A stretch of DNA of 64,000 nucleotides from Plumapathes pennacea (Eukaryota; Cnidaria; Anthozoa; Antipatharia; Myriopathidae): NCBI GenBank assembly GCA_964036295.1, contig OZ038463.1:31449295-31513294 (forward strand), written 5' to 3'. Of this stretch, positions 1 to 14,000 are shown piece after piece. A program made the translations under genes and the position numbers. The notes beneath the pieces are model-generated. The model searched no databases and was not told where the DNA came from. It worked only from the letters and a program-made list of their open reading frames with translations. Position 1 is the stretch's first letter. Every line of letters starts with the position of its first letter.

Positions 1-1948
1 ATTTTTTTTGCATGAAGAAATGGCATTTGCCACAGGCACCCTCTTGCACCACAAGATGATTTGTGACGTATTTCCGTTAGCTTGAATCAGCTGGTCCGGT
101 GCCAAAATGTCGCGTCGCATCTGTGTTTACGCTAAAACTGTTTTAAAAGAAACGATTCTTTTTTAGAAAACTGGGAAAATTTAAGAATTGGGAAAGCGCA
201 CACAATTAATACAGGAACAGAGAGAAGGATACCTAAAACGTTATCTGTGTTGCTCAGGCTTTACGTAGGGGCACACACAACAACGTGTATTCAACAAGAA
301 CTGTCTTTAATGTTAATCTGCCGAGTACGTACAGTTGACTGATGTATCGGTTATTATAGTCAAGTCTGTTCATGGCATGCTGATCATTCTAACTATCACG
401 ATAGGATTATGTTACGAATACGATACGATACTAAATGGCTATTGTTGTAATTGAACTGCTAAATGTCAAACTCACAATACCCAGACATTGAAGGCATTTC
501 ACAGATCAAAACTCGGATGAGCACAAAGAAGCACTTGCGTTACCTCGACTCAGAGAGCGTCGCGAGGTGAAACTGAACTACTGGAGAAATTTAGGTTCCC
601 CGAGATGAAGGTGCTTGAGGATGCAATCCATTCTTTTTCTCGGCGCCAAGTTTGTCGATTCACAACACTGAAGTTAAACCTTTCGCTCGAGCGGTTAATT
701 GACACATACTTTGAAAGCTGTGGCAAGTTATCCTGGTAAGCCTGAAGCAATTCATCCTGAAATATTCACTAACCTGATCGCCTCGCTGAAAACGCTGTGA
801 CCTCATGAGTTTCTCGTGATCACGAATTTGTCACGAACCAGCCTTCGCCGCCTTGTCATTGTTTCCTCGACCAATTGTGAAGTTCGTGTAGAATCGATAT
901 TCCAGTGCTTCCTTTCATTGGTCCCGAATATCAACGCGCGATCATTGATCGATTCTTACATTACATTGCTTACAGTACACGACCGATGACATAGTGTCTA
1001 CGCTTCTTCGAAGCAGTAGACACAAAAATATGCTTCCAATCGACAAACCCCCGTGTTCCCCATGTTGCGGAAGTACTAATATTTAGGTCATTCTTGGTTG
1101 TGTAAGGGTTAAGTCTATGCCATTCTCGGTCTATGCTTGCGTTTGTGCGCAGGGCACAGAGAAGTTAGGTCGTTTTCCGTTATGTAAGACCCTTCCTACA
1201 GTAACTTGATGAAAGGTACCGCAGAACAAGATGATTTTACCGCGGGCGCGCGCCAAACGATACACTAATAAAAGTTACAATAATTATCTTGCGCGTATGC
1301 CTTTGTGCGCCCGCGATGTAATTATTCTGCGGTATCCTTTATGTATTCGTGTGCCCGCGAAGTAATTGTTCTGCGGAATCCTTCATGTAAGTCAATATAT
1401 AGGGTTTTGACATAATAAAGCAAGCGAACTCCTCTGCGCCCTGTGGTTTTTATCTAACCTGATTTCACCGGCAAGGCTTTTGTGCTTGTGCTTGTGTCGC
1501 TTGTGAAAACCAGGCTTTTGAGAATCAACTGATCTTAAGTCTTTTTTTCGTTTTTTTTCTTTATTTTTTTTCTTTATTTTTTGTTTTGTTTTGTAAGATC
1601 TTGATTCAAGCAAATCAAATTCCACTCGCGAGAGGACAAAACAGTTCGTGCACTATTGGTAAGTGGGTGGTCATTATTAAAAAGTGATGGGAAATGCCTG
1701 TTCACTAAAGCTCCTTCCAATTCGGATAACTTATCCGTTCACGCACACGAGGTAAACAGGATGTATTGGCATGCACTTACAATATCATGCAATATCGGAT
1801 ATGAAATGTACTGTCTACTGTAAGTACTTCGTCAAAGTCTAGCAGTAAAACTAGATGTTCTATGGATACCAACCTTACACGATAGTTTGTATATGAATTT
1901 AGTCTATTTTCGTCCAAAGTTTTATCTCCCAGTATAATCAATTATCAG
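1..1948. other. Upstream region of receptor gene 1, no exon found
   Basis: No convincing exon was found here. Gene 1 should have a signal-peptide exon ending in phase 1 or 0 before 1949, but no ATG-hydrophobic-donor combination comparable to gene 2 was seen, so the 5' end probably lies outside the window or is too diverged. The region holds the repeat at 552-1030 and a short imperfect repetition at about 1310-1390 (the phrase ctgcggaatcctt occurs twice with small changes). Confidence 0.5.
552..1030 (-). repeat. Dispersed repeat with coding-like fragment (copy 1)
   Basis: Read on the minus strand this segment matches 41955-42300 on the plus strand. Both contain the phrase tcgtgatcacgagaaac and end near a gtgtctac...gtagacac palindrome. 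At 750-690 (minus) a translated stretch QAYQ(D/E)NLPQ(L/I)SKYVS is shared with 42235-42285 (plus), so the repeat probably carries an exon fragment of a transposon or host gene. The family is unknown. Confidence 0.6.
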
Positions 1949-2080
1949 GAATTGAGTGCCCCAAGATACTTGAACAAGAGGAGTACAATGTCACGGAGGA
2001 CTATCTGAAGATATTGACGAATGACGCCAAAGCAACTTCCGTTGACGAACGTATTGTAATCACGTGGAAGCCTTACAAAT
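1949..2080 (+). CDS. Gene 1 ectodomain exon (ECPK...TWKPYK)
   Basis: Acceptor tatcag|GAATTG, donor AAAT|gtaagt, phase 1 in and phase 1 out. It aligns with gene 2 exon 43602-43751: both start with a G-x-x-C motif and end in TW(K/T)PY. An alternative acceptor at 1932 (cccag) would add YNQLS in phase 0, resembling the separate YQLSSG exon of gene 2, so the true start is ambiguous. Confidence 0.8.
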
Positions 2081-5000
2081 GTAAGTAATAAGCCCGGTTC
2101 AGATGTTGCTCTTCACTTGCCGAACCTAATGCAATAGTTCAAACAATGGCTTTTGCTCATTTACATTAGGTTCGGCGCGTGTGAGATGCGTGCAAACGAA
2201 CGCAACGTGTTGACACAACATCGCATTCGTTTGTACACCATATCGGGCAATGTTGCATAATGCGCAATGAGTGAAACGTTGAGTTGAACGTTGTATGTAC
2301 GTTGTAATGTATATGTATGGTCACCTAATTTTCGCGTATGCAAGTTTTGCGACACATTTATCGCAACATCAAATTTTCGCAATTTTTCGAAAATCGCGAA
2401 TTTGAAGTTTCGCGAAAATCAAGTGTAATGAGATAGTTCCAGGTAATTTCTAACTCTGACGATCCAGGAGTAGCCATGCTTTTAAACTATGATGGCACCA
2501 AAGCATGCGAAGGACATGAAATATCCTTGTAATTTTCGCCTTTACTTTAGAATTTACGTTTGCTTTTAGTTTGTGTGGATTCATTGTCGCAAAAATGCAG
2601 ACTGACATAAATGTTTTAAGACTGCGATAGTTGGTGTTTGTACTAATCTTACTAAACTTTCCTAATATACTGCTGCTCTAACTTTCTTCCAGCTTTTCAA
2701 TCAAAGTGGAAAGCTTATATGATAAGATGGAACTTTTATCCAAATCCTGGAAAAGTAAATTGTCGCCTGGTACCAAAGGTACGCGAATACACCTTATTCA
2801 AATATAGCTACCGCCCCACAACCTTGTTTAGTACCCTAAACCCCACGTAAACTCTGCTAGGACAACCCAGTTGATGACGCGTAGGCTTTATGAGCGGGAA
2901 ATAGCGCCCTCGCGTTAAGGAGTTTGAACCGCGGAGGGTAAACACGCGTCAGGTTGGCGTACTGTCCAAGCCCGTGGTGCAAACCACTTGTTTGCTATGG
3001 AAACCAGAGTTAAGCACCAGCTGTATGGGCCCTAGGGCTAGAAGGGAGCTTTACTCCATGTGAATGAGCATCCATAAATTATCAATGTCCTTCAACGTTA
3101 CTTATCTATCAGGTTCAATTGCATATCTGTTGTGTTGTGCTTTAGCGCTCTTAAATATGTTTCATTTTAATATTTGTATTATCTTATATTGGGTCCTTTT
3201 GTTCACAGAATCTGACTCACCTTGTTGTTGAGAACATGACAAATCCAACAGAAATACGAGTCAAGGCAAGTTTACAGACAATAGAAATAAGTTTTGGCAC
3301 GTAAAAACGCTACAGTGATGCTGGGATTTAAGTTTAGTGTGGCAGCTTTCCGCAGGCAACATTAGCTAGACTCCAAAGAGTGATCAACTTCAATGTTCTC
3401 TTTTCTCTACCAGAGAAAGTATTATACAATATAGGGAACTTGGCTTTTGCCACCTTGCTCAAATGAAGCCTGACTAAACTACTAATTATCATTATAAAAC
3501 TTGTATATATACTTTTAAAAGGTTGAGTAATGCGTGACTTATCTCATTTTCATGCAAAGCCGATTCTGACAGTTTGACCTCGAGCACCTATTTCTTATTA
3601 CAGGCCACGACTAATTCAGTCTGCGCTTCATTACTTATCTGTTTTTCTTTTTGTAAAATGCGTTTCTTTTATCAGGTTTTCTGAATTTCCAGTCTGTCTG
3701 TTGTATTTCAGAACTATTATCCGAGGTTTTGGTAGATCCCCTTCTCCCCCCCCCCCCCCCCCCCCTCAATCCCAATCGGGGGTACTCCCTATAATGGACT
3801 ATACAGGGAGGCTCCGCCCGAAAAGGGCATTTTCAGGCTAAATGTATATGGAAGAGATGCGTTTTTTCCGGAGTAAACTTTTCACAATCCCGGAATGGAA
3901 AGGGTGGCATCCTTCCACCATTCTCAACCTCACTCCTCTTTCACCTGCGAGTTCAACAAGTAATGTTTGTCTTTTGTTTTAAGGTTGATATTTATCCGTT
4001 ACCAATGAAAATACCGGTGAATGCAAAGTCGATTAGAATTAATGACGGTAAGTTGTAGTTGCGATGTTAAAAACTCGGGACCTTGAGGCAAGCTCAGGGT
4101 CATTCCAGGTCAAAAAATAGATTTCGTTTTAACTTTGGTTATCAATAGTACCTTGTACGTGAATAACTAAATCACAAATAGCATACTAGATATATTCGCT
4201 TTTCGCTAAGTATATATACGATCAGGCTTGTAGAAGCCTCTAACTCCTCGAAATCAGCAAAGTTAAAACTTGGGCTAAAATGTGCCTTTCGTTCACCATG
4301 ATAGCACTTGTCTAAATCCAATGCAGTAGGACCAATCAAATGAGTATGAAACTAGAAGAGGTAATTCCCCGTATAGGTCTTATTCCAAGATAATCCCTTC
4401 CAAAGTTATTTTGGGAAGGTACCCAGTCCCCATCAGAATGTTACCTCGTGCGTAACAGCGAGAAACGCGAGAACGAGTATGGTCACTCGAGATCCCCGAA
4501 ACAGTCAAGTTACTAAAAGGCATTTTCCCCACAGGGAATAAAGAGTTTAGTGAAGATGTTACATGTACCAGTTCAACAGGTAAATATAGACTTGCAACAT
4601 GTTAAAGGGGCAATGTCATGAGATGCGCATTTGCCCAATATTTTCAAGTTTGAAATCCAAGATTGTGTCCACAACGGCGGTGAGCAATCGAGCGGCAGAT
4701 CCACCGCCGTTGTGGAAGCCATCTTGGATTTCAAACTTAAAGTGCCTATAAGCCCTCAGACGTTACGTTTTTATATGAAAGTAGGAAGTAATCTAAACAA
4801 CTTATGGCCAAAGAAACTCCGCTCCGAAGCGTTTTTATATAATTTTCCGCCTGGCAAACATGCGATTTTGACCGCCATTTTGAATCTGACCGCGCAAAGT
4901 TTTTCGATCGAGAGCCTGGGTTATGACGTCAGAGGAGGGATTCGTTTCTTGTCAAACAAAACTTTCACACAGATTTTGCAGTTGGCGAGGTGAGAATTAT

Positions 5001-8000
5001 GCTCATAGATGTGTTGTCGAGAAAAACGTAACCAAGGGAAAAAAACAACTAAGGTAAAGAGACGCCAAAACAATGCCAGTGCCTTCTCTGACGTCACAGA
5101 CCCAGTCTTCCATGTCGCTCGGTCAAAATTTCGGAATTCTGAGTTCAACCGCGTGAAAAAAGTATAAGAACGCTTCGGAACGGAGTTTCTTTGAGTATAA
5201 GTTGCTTAGATCACTTCCTACTTTCATATAAAAACGTAACGTCTGAAGGCTTATAGGCACTTTAAAAACATTGGGCGAATGTTTTAAAAATTCGACCAAA
5301 CGCGCGCGCATGCGCATCTCATGACACTGCCCCTTTCAGAGAAGAATATATATATCTTATTAGAAACTTAGGCGTGTAGTACGGCTGTATATTTTTACGA
5401 GTCGTGCAGTATTTTGGCGAGCCGCTTCGGCGAGCCAAAATACAAACGATGAGTAAAAATATACAGCCGTACTACACGCCTAAGTGTCTAATAAGTTATT
5501 TATTATACAACTCCCTTAGTAAAAGATGTAAATTATTTTTAAATCGCGGTACGTTGTGTGGCCAAAGTGACATGTTTTCCGCGCGCGATATGTCAATCAA
5601 ATTTAGTGCCGCGTGCAGTGTAAGCAAGCGCGGATTTTGTACTTGCAGTACTTCTAGTCGTTGTTTTCTGAGCCGAGTAACATTGAAGCTGAAAGAGGTA
5701 CTTTAAACAAAGTTTGCGGAGAGATCTGAGATACTACATCACATAATGTGGTCATAAACAGAACAAATTGGACGAACGAGATGTGTCAACATTTTCATTT
5801 TCGTCGAGTGCCATGAATCAACAAACAGCCAGTTCTCGCCTTCTCCTCGCTTATGAAGTATGAAAAGGACTTTATCTTGTGACCAGTGGTGGTATAGTTT
5901 GCATTGCCGTTTCTCGATAGAGGTAATCATTGCCTGTTGTTGCAAGTCGATGCCATAGATCTTGGACTGGAATTACACGCCGAGGCAAATCCAACGGCTG
6001 TCGTGTTGAATGCCGACAAGAACTCGTTTCGAGATTGACAGGGATTCTTAAACTGCTCTCAGAAATATTGATATGGCTGGAAATACTATGGCCTGATAAC
6101 CGAACTGTGGTGTGTGGTCTGACATTTTGTGGAACGGAAGATTAGTTATGTTGCGGCAAATTCAGTTGATTTTCTGACGAAGAAGCTGGTATTCGTGCTC
6201 GATTTTGCGTATCGGATAGTAAGCCAGGTCAGTTTAAATTCTGTGCTTCTTTCTTTGCTTAATAATCTCTAGAAGTGATGTAAATACCAGCTGTGCACAG
6301 GGCGACTTTTATACGAAAAGCGAAAGAAAAGAATTAACGGCAGCGAATGAAGAAAAAAAAAATTTTTTTCCTTAGCAACGTTGAATACGGCTGTATCTTT
6401 TTTACGTGTCTATGGAGTTATTCGCACGTTACTATGCGGTATTTTTACGTTACTAAGGGAGTTGTATAATAATGTCTTTTATTACACGACTTAACATTTT
6501 CGAGTGCAAATATGGGCCAAACCGAGTGCAAAGATGGGAGAGTATTGCACTCGTCAGGAACCAGATCAACTGGTTTATTAGCTTACGTGATCAGTTTTCG
6601 CAAGCAAAGCCTACGAGCGCGTCATTTTTTGTTCCATTTTGCGCGCGGCGAGAACGTTTGCCCTGCTTCGTTTGTCGTGTAATAAACAATTTATTACACG
6701 AAAAGTCGTGCAATACGGCTGTATTTTTACTCGTCAGTCTACTGAAGCAGGCTCGAAAAAATAAAACCGACTCGAAAAACTACTTCGCCGTATTGCACTC
6801 CTTCCTGTGTAATAACCTCTTTATATATTGCTGCGATCAATGCACACATCCGATGTACTTTTAGTTTTTTCTTTTTCTTTTTTTTTTTTTTTTTTGCATT
6901 TATAGCATGGCCAACTGTTTCCAGCACGAGTAACACTCCTACGTCGGGTGAAAATGATGGTGAGATTACTCATTGTTAGTTATGAAAAAAAAAAACACTC
7001 ACACGAAGAATCCATAGCCCCACCAACCTACCACCATGGGGGCTGGGGGATGGGGGGGGGGGGGGGGGGGGGGGGGGGAAATCGATGTATTGTACAGTCA
7101 AATATATATTGTACTAAATAGGATCAATATTGAACTAAATAGGATCATTTTGGCGGTTATGGGGCTGATGACATCATCCAATTTCAAGTATTCGATAATT
7201 TCATTTTGGTAGAGGTCGTACCACGATGTAGTCCGCCAGAGAATATATGACAAACATTAAAAACGGCTCGGATAATGCTTACGTACAGTAAAGTCCCATG
7301 CACAAAAGCACGTTTTCTGTGACAAATAATTTGTCCGTGTATACGGCCGAGCAAATTTTCTTTGATAGGTTTTTTGACAAATTCTCTCACGTCTTTTTCA
7401 CTTCTGATTTGGAATTTCGTAAGCTTTTCGCGTGACCTCAAAGCCTCAAGTAAGAGGTTTATTGCATTATCTGATCGATTCAGAGGCTCGGTTGTCTATG
7501 TTGTGGACGCCGCGACATCTTGACTGAGTGAACGGGCTCGCAATTGAAAACCCGGAACTAAAGTTTTCCGGAAAACGTTGACAAGTTTTGTGTACAAGAG
7601 CAAATTTGACATCTGACCAAGTCATATATAAACTAGCACGCCAGGTTTTCAACAAATGCATTTGCCTCAGAAAATTTGTCCAAATTTTCTCATAAACTTG
7701 CCATAGAAAACTTGCTCGTATGCATCCTTATTATTGTGCAAAATGTGAATTGAAATCCCCTCTTTTGGGTTAGACTTGCTGTCGCAGACCTGCACTACAC
7801 ATCTACCTGGCATAGTGTGCAGTGTTTTTTTGCTTGTGACGTCACAAGCTATAAAATGCAGCGATTTTTTTTTTTTTTATTTTTCTGGGTTAGAGATCTG
7901 CATGCGATGATTGGTTGATATTATCATGTGATTTGTGATGACGTTGCGATCACGTGACATGTCGAGCAAGCAGTTTCGCCATTTTGAAGACAGCAAGATG

Positions 8001-11000
8001 TGGGAGGTGGACTTGTGTGTTGCTTGCCTTAGTTGGCTCTGTGGATTATTTTATGGACCGCTCATCTTACTTACAAACGCATACGCCAGCTGCGGTAGAC
8101 CCATACTAAATTTCATTGAGCGGTTTTGGCTTGGGTCGGTCCGTTCAGCCTCAAAAGCCATATTGAAAGCCATGAAAGCAAATGCAATGAACTTATCAAT
8201 GAACTGCATAACTATGCACAACTGTACAGAAATGTACGAAGAATCTGATATCCAGAACCTGGGGAACTTGAAGGAACAAGCTGAACGAAGGCGCTCGAGA
8301 TACAAAGACGAGAACCTGTGTAAAGACGGCGATTCTTGACAAGCGCTTGATAGCGGATTATATGGAACTGTTTAGTATGAGGGTGAACTTGAAGGTACTC
8401 CTTTGTATTCTTTTACTTTGTATTATTCTTGCTGATACAAGTAAAGCGTCAGAAAATCTGACTTTTGTTTGGAATCAAAATTTCACTCTGCGTGCATTTA
8501 TGTTGTTGTTGCGACATTTTGGCTCGGTGCCATGAAGGTCAAACAATCAGTGGAACAGATGGCGTTATTATTTGAAAATTGGGAAATGGCTGAGGAAAAA
8601 GTGACCGTTGGTAGATCTTGCTTCGCTCAGTTTTATTGTATTCCCACAAATGTTTATGTGAAAGAAAACCGAAGTCCTCCAAGACGAAGTCGTGAGCCAA
8701 GCCACGTACCATTGAATTACCTTTCACGCATTTTGAACAAGAGTAGAAAAGCAGGCGACTAATACAAGAATACATTTCAAAGAATGTCCCAAAGTCGTCA
8801 AAAGTTCATGATTATACCCGAGCTTACGTACTTCACAATGCTAATGCGTTCCGTGAACGTGCATGTAAACAACATGGAAACAATAAAAAAGCCACAGATG
8901 GAAATGGAAAGAGAAAATTAGGATCACTAAACCATCGCTGCGAGAAAGCTAGAAGCTCAAAAAGAAGATTGCCAAAAGTAACCGAGGTGCTAAGATACGT
9001 TTGTATTTTAAAATATGTTAAAACACAGGCATTGCAAGATCAGACGTATTCAGAGATCAAAATCACAGAACCAAGTACAATGGGTTTTCTCTGTCAAGGG
9101 ATATAGAAAAAAATTCCGGTCCTTCAGTTGTTGATCCAAACAAAACGATCATCGCGGAAGCCATACTTTAAGAGCGATTTTGGCTTGCATTGTTTTTAAG
9201 CGTCGGAAGACTTGAAAATAGCCGTACACAAATGCTTGATGTGTTACCAGCGGGACCCCCGTAAAGTACGAAGGGTTGTGTTTTGCAAATGCTCGATTAA
9301 AGATACCGCTTCAACCAATGTATCTGTGTTCTGAGCAATATTTGTGTGAAAGAACATCGAATAAATAGTAGAAGACGTGTCGAAACTTGATAGAACTTGA
9401 ACTTTTTCCTGCGGGCAGAGCGTCTCCCTTTGTCGGAAACTCTGCGAACAGTCGGCGTTTAACTTCGTTTTGCGTGCAGTAAAGGTTCTTTGTTTATTGT
9501 CTGAGGATATTGAATTACTAATAGGATTGAGGCAAATATCACGCGAGATTAAGATACAAGATCTGTCAATGAAATGTCACGAGCATAATATCATAGAACG
9601 GGGAATCACGAATCATCAGCTACTTAGCTTTCACTCACGCCGCTTTAACAAAAGCAGGAAAGACCGGCAGGCGATTACATCGAGAATATTTGTCACTGAA
9701 TACCTCGAAGTCTTCAAGGTTGATATCCAACTATCCGAGCCGTAATTGTTCGCTCCACAAGCCCGTGATGCACGCCTTTGTTGTCACGGTATTCAAACGT
9801 CTGCAGCTTCCGATAGAGATTAATTTCGTATCGACCCAGAATTTTGCGTTAAAGCTTAATGCATAGCAGTCTTGAACATATTAGTGATCAGACTTGTACA
9901 TGTAGGATGCGTAACGTCTGAGATGGCTTTTTCATACGAAGTAATTTCATCATGGGAAGTGTCATGTTTTAGGCGCCGTCCACACTACGCCGGATAAATT
10001 TGAAAACGCAACTTTATTCTTACGGTTAGGAAAACGCTCTTCAAAGTGGATAAATTTGAAAACGACGGCTTTGCGTTTTGGTGTGGACGAAAAACATTTT
10101 GAAAACGGAACTTTTCGAAAACCCTGACTCACGTGGTCACGTCAAGTGGTTTCAAAGATTGTCAGGGACGTTTGTAGAGCAATAACAATACATTTGGGCC
10201 CGGAAACATTTTATCCGTTTTCCAGTGTGGACGGAAAACATTTCTTGCGTTTTCAGAGTGAAAGTTGCGTTTTCAAATTTATCCGGCGTAGTGTGGACGG
10301 GGCCTTAATGTGCTACAGCTACTTGAACATGATGCACACGCTGGGAAGATGAGATAAGGCTATTACGCTGTCTTACAGCTACTTAAGATGTCGGGTATTC
10401 CCCAGTCAATCCCATTACAAAATGACAACACAGTTCCTCCACAAAACATGTCAGTTGAAAATTCACTCAACAAGGTTGCCAGGTTGTATAGAAAGCGTCA
10501 CACAAGTACTGTCACGTGCATCGGAAAGCAATGAAAACTGGGTTGTTGCAAACGAAGAATATTCCTACGGGGCCTTCGATAATTGTTTTCTCTCAATTAT
10601 TATAATACACTTTTTCGTGAATATCTGTTTGACCGAAATTAGAAGAAAAGAGGGCAAGAAAAATAAAGGGAGCTCTTGGATCCGTCATTTGCAAAAACTG
10701 ACTCGGCTATAATATCTTTTGCATATAAACGCACGACAAAAGTTCCTCTCCCGGGACCCCGCGTGTCTCTATTCATTGTACTAATGACGTCACAAGCGCA
10801 CTGGCCACGGGCCTGTCTTGTTGAAATTTAAAATCCAACTTCAATTTTAGACAAGATTTTCTCGCGCTCTTGAGCAAAACTTCACACTTTCCTTATACTT
10901 GTGAAACTTTGCGTTGGTAAGATGACGTCACGCTCGTTCTCTCCAATCCCCACTAGGAATAATCGATTTATTCACTGAGCCCGTAAAACAAAGGTCCAAA

Positions 11001-14000
11001 AGTGGCTCTTCTCAATAGACTTTCGACAAACGATTTGGTAGGATTGTTAGTGGTGTGCTAAAGATTGTTTTTAATTGTTAATTGAGATCAAGTGATAGTC
11101 CAATTTTGGTCAAAGTACCCCTTTAAGTTTGATAAATGTTAGTTTTTTTTATGCCAGCACGACGTATACTGAAACTCGACGGAGATCGTACACTTATATG
11201 TTAGTATTAAAAAAAAAGCAGCAACAACAAAAGGAAAAAGAATCGAAAGACTCATTGCAATTTCTATTCTTATTATATCTATAGTGACTCAAGTGACTTC
11301 CAGCACTCAAGGTAGTTCCGGTGAGCGGCACACTACAGCTCCTGAAATATACTTTTAGCGCCGGGAGTCCGTCAAGGCCTACGCCTGGTCCAATGGCGCC
11401 TATTTTCAAGCTTGAAGGAGAAATTCGAGCTAAAATTTAATGACCTTTAATATAACAATGATATATTTCGAACGCTTTGCAGATTGGTGATTGTGATTGT
11501 GATTAAAAACGGCTCGGATAATGCTTACGTACAGTAAAGTCCCATGCACAAAAGCACGTTTTCTGTGACAAATGATTTGTCCGTGTATACGGCCGAGCAA
11601 ATTTTCTTTGATAGGTTTTTTGACAAATTCTGTCACGTCTTTTTCACTTCTGATTTGGAATTTCGTAAGCTTTTCGCGTGATCTCAAAGCCTCAAGTAAG
11701 AGGTTTATTGCATTATCTGATCGATTCAGAGGCTCGGTTGTCTATGTTGTGGACGCCGCGACATCTTGACTGAGTGAACGGGCTCGCAATTGAAAACCCG
11801 GAACTAAAGTTTTCCGGAAAACGTTGACAAGTTTTGTGTACAAGAGCAAATTTGACATCTGACCAAGTCTTCTTTGTCATATATAAACTAGCACGCCAGG
11901 TTTTCAACAAATGCATTTGCCTCAGAAAATTTGTCCAAATTTTCTCATAAACTTGCCATAGAAAACTTGCTCGTATGCATCCTTATTATTGTGCAAAATG
12001 TGAATTGAAATCCCCTCTTTTGGGTTAGACTTGCTGTCGCAGACCTGCACTACACATCTACCTGGCATAGTGTGCAGTGTTTTTTTTAAAATTTAAAATC
12101 CAACTTCAATTTTAGTCAAGATTTTCTCGCGCTCTTGAGCAAAACTTCACACTTTCCTCATACTTGTGAAACTTTGCGTTGGTAAGATGACGTCACGCTC
12201 GCTCTCTCCAATCCCCACTAGGAATAATCGATTTATTCACTGAGCCCGAAAAACAAAGGTCAAAAAGTGGCACTTCTCAATAGACTTTCGACAAACGATT
12301 TGGTAGGATTGTTAGTGGTGTGCTAAAGATTGTTTTAACTGTTAATTGAGATCAAGTGATAGTCCAATTTTGGTCAAAGTACTCCTTTAAGTTTGATAAA
12401 TGTTAGTTTTTTTTTATGCCAGCACGACGTATACTGAAACTCGACGGAGATCGTACACTTATATGTTAGTATTAAAAAAAAGCAGCAACAACGAAAGGAA
12501 AAAGAATCGAAAGACTCATTGCAATTTCTATTCTTATTATATCTATAGTGACTCAAGTGACTTCCAGCACTCAAGGTAGTTCCGGTGAGCGGCACACTAC
12601 AGCTCCTGAAATATACTTTTAGCGCCGGGAGTCCGTCATGGCCTACGCCTAGTCCAATGGCACCTATTTTCAAGCTTGAAGGAGAAATTCGAGCTAAAAT
12701 TTAATGACCTTTAATATAACGATGATATATTTCCGAACGCTTTGCAGATTGGTGTATGTGATTGTGTGTATGTGTATGTGTGTTTGTGTTTTTTTTTTTT
12801 ATTTGTCTGTTTAAAATGCTACAACCGATTATATATTGTAAACTAAACTTGCCCGGAGAGTACATTTGGCAAATGCTAGTCTTCTTTTCTGTTTTTTGGA
12901 CACTTTCATCACAGTTATACTAAAATGTTATACATGTTGTTTTAGATAACCACCCAATCAAGAAGGTGATTATTTGGTGTGCTGCAGCAATTGGTTTGGT
13001 GATAGTGACGTTGTTCATATTCTACATAACGATATACAAGCGTCGTTTCAGCTCAGACAAAGGTAAGACCCGACATTAAAAGGACAAGTTTATGTTATCT
13101 GGATTTGATAGGCTCTACAGAAATCCGTGCTAACGGTCACAGTCCACAACTTAGACCCAGTTGGAGTTCGTTCAATGCTGGTAAAACATCGAGACCAAAA
13201 GCTCAAAACCTTGAAACTCAAGAGCTCAAAGCCGACCTTACCGGACACCCTATTATCATGTTACGGACATGCTATTTTGTACCGAACGAATCTCATACAA
13301 ATGCTTAATACCCGCTTGATACGGAAACCGGATAAACGGACAACGGACACTCTTTTGTGCCCCATTTATTATATTTTTACACAAAGTCAACCCGGTTAAT
13401 ACGGACACTATTTTCTACTAGTCTTTCTAGTACAGCGTGCAGCACAAAGCAATAAAGATCCATAAAGAACAACATTGTGACGCTACATGCTCTTTAACTT
13501 GCAAGTGTTAGACGTTTAATGGTTCCCGTTCATGATGTTACATTGCATACATTATATCATTTATCTATAAACTCATGTGGGTGACGTAATTTGACAGACC
13601 GGGGTTTATACGGACACCCAGTTATAATGGAAACTGTGATGGTGTCCGTATTATGCGGGTTCCATTGTACTTGAGCGGAATCGTTCTTCAGAGTCAGTTG
13701 ATTTGTTAGATTATGGTATTTGTCTCTGGTTGTTGGCGTGATTGGTCTGTTTTGTCGTGATACGGTTTGTCTAGAAGGCTTGGTTGTGTTTAGCTATTGG
13801 TCAGTACAATGATCACACACACACACACACACACAAACTAAAGTTGTATAGCATTTTTATGTCACGTGCCGTTAACTCACCTTTCTCTATTAGACGAGGA
13901 ACCAGTACATGAGGCAATACATTTACTCCCGCAAGGTAAAACACAACATTAACCAGATGCATTGGTTAGCAGCCGCGCTGTTAAATGTTTTATGAGCAAA

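Noticed and set aside
7184-7661. Two minus-strand ORFs as a gene, repeated at 11430-11916
   Set aside because: The frames are out of register, stops are shared by both copies and no domain is recognised; treated as repeat A.
7935-8775. ORFs of 134 and 97 codons as host genes
   Set aside because: Located in a diverged member of the Helitron-like family, with no motif and no splice partners.
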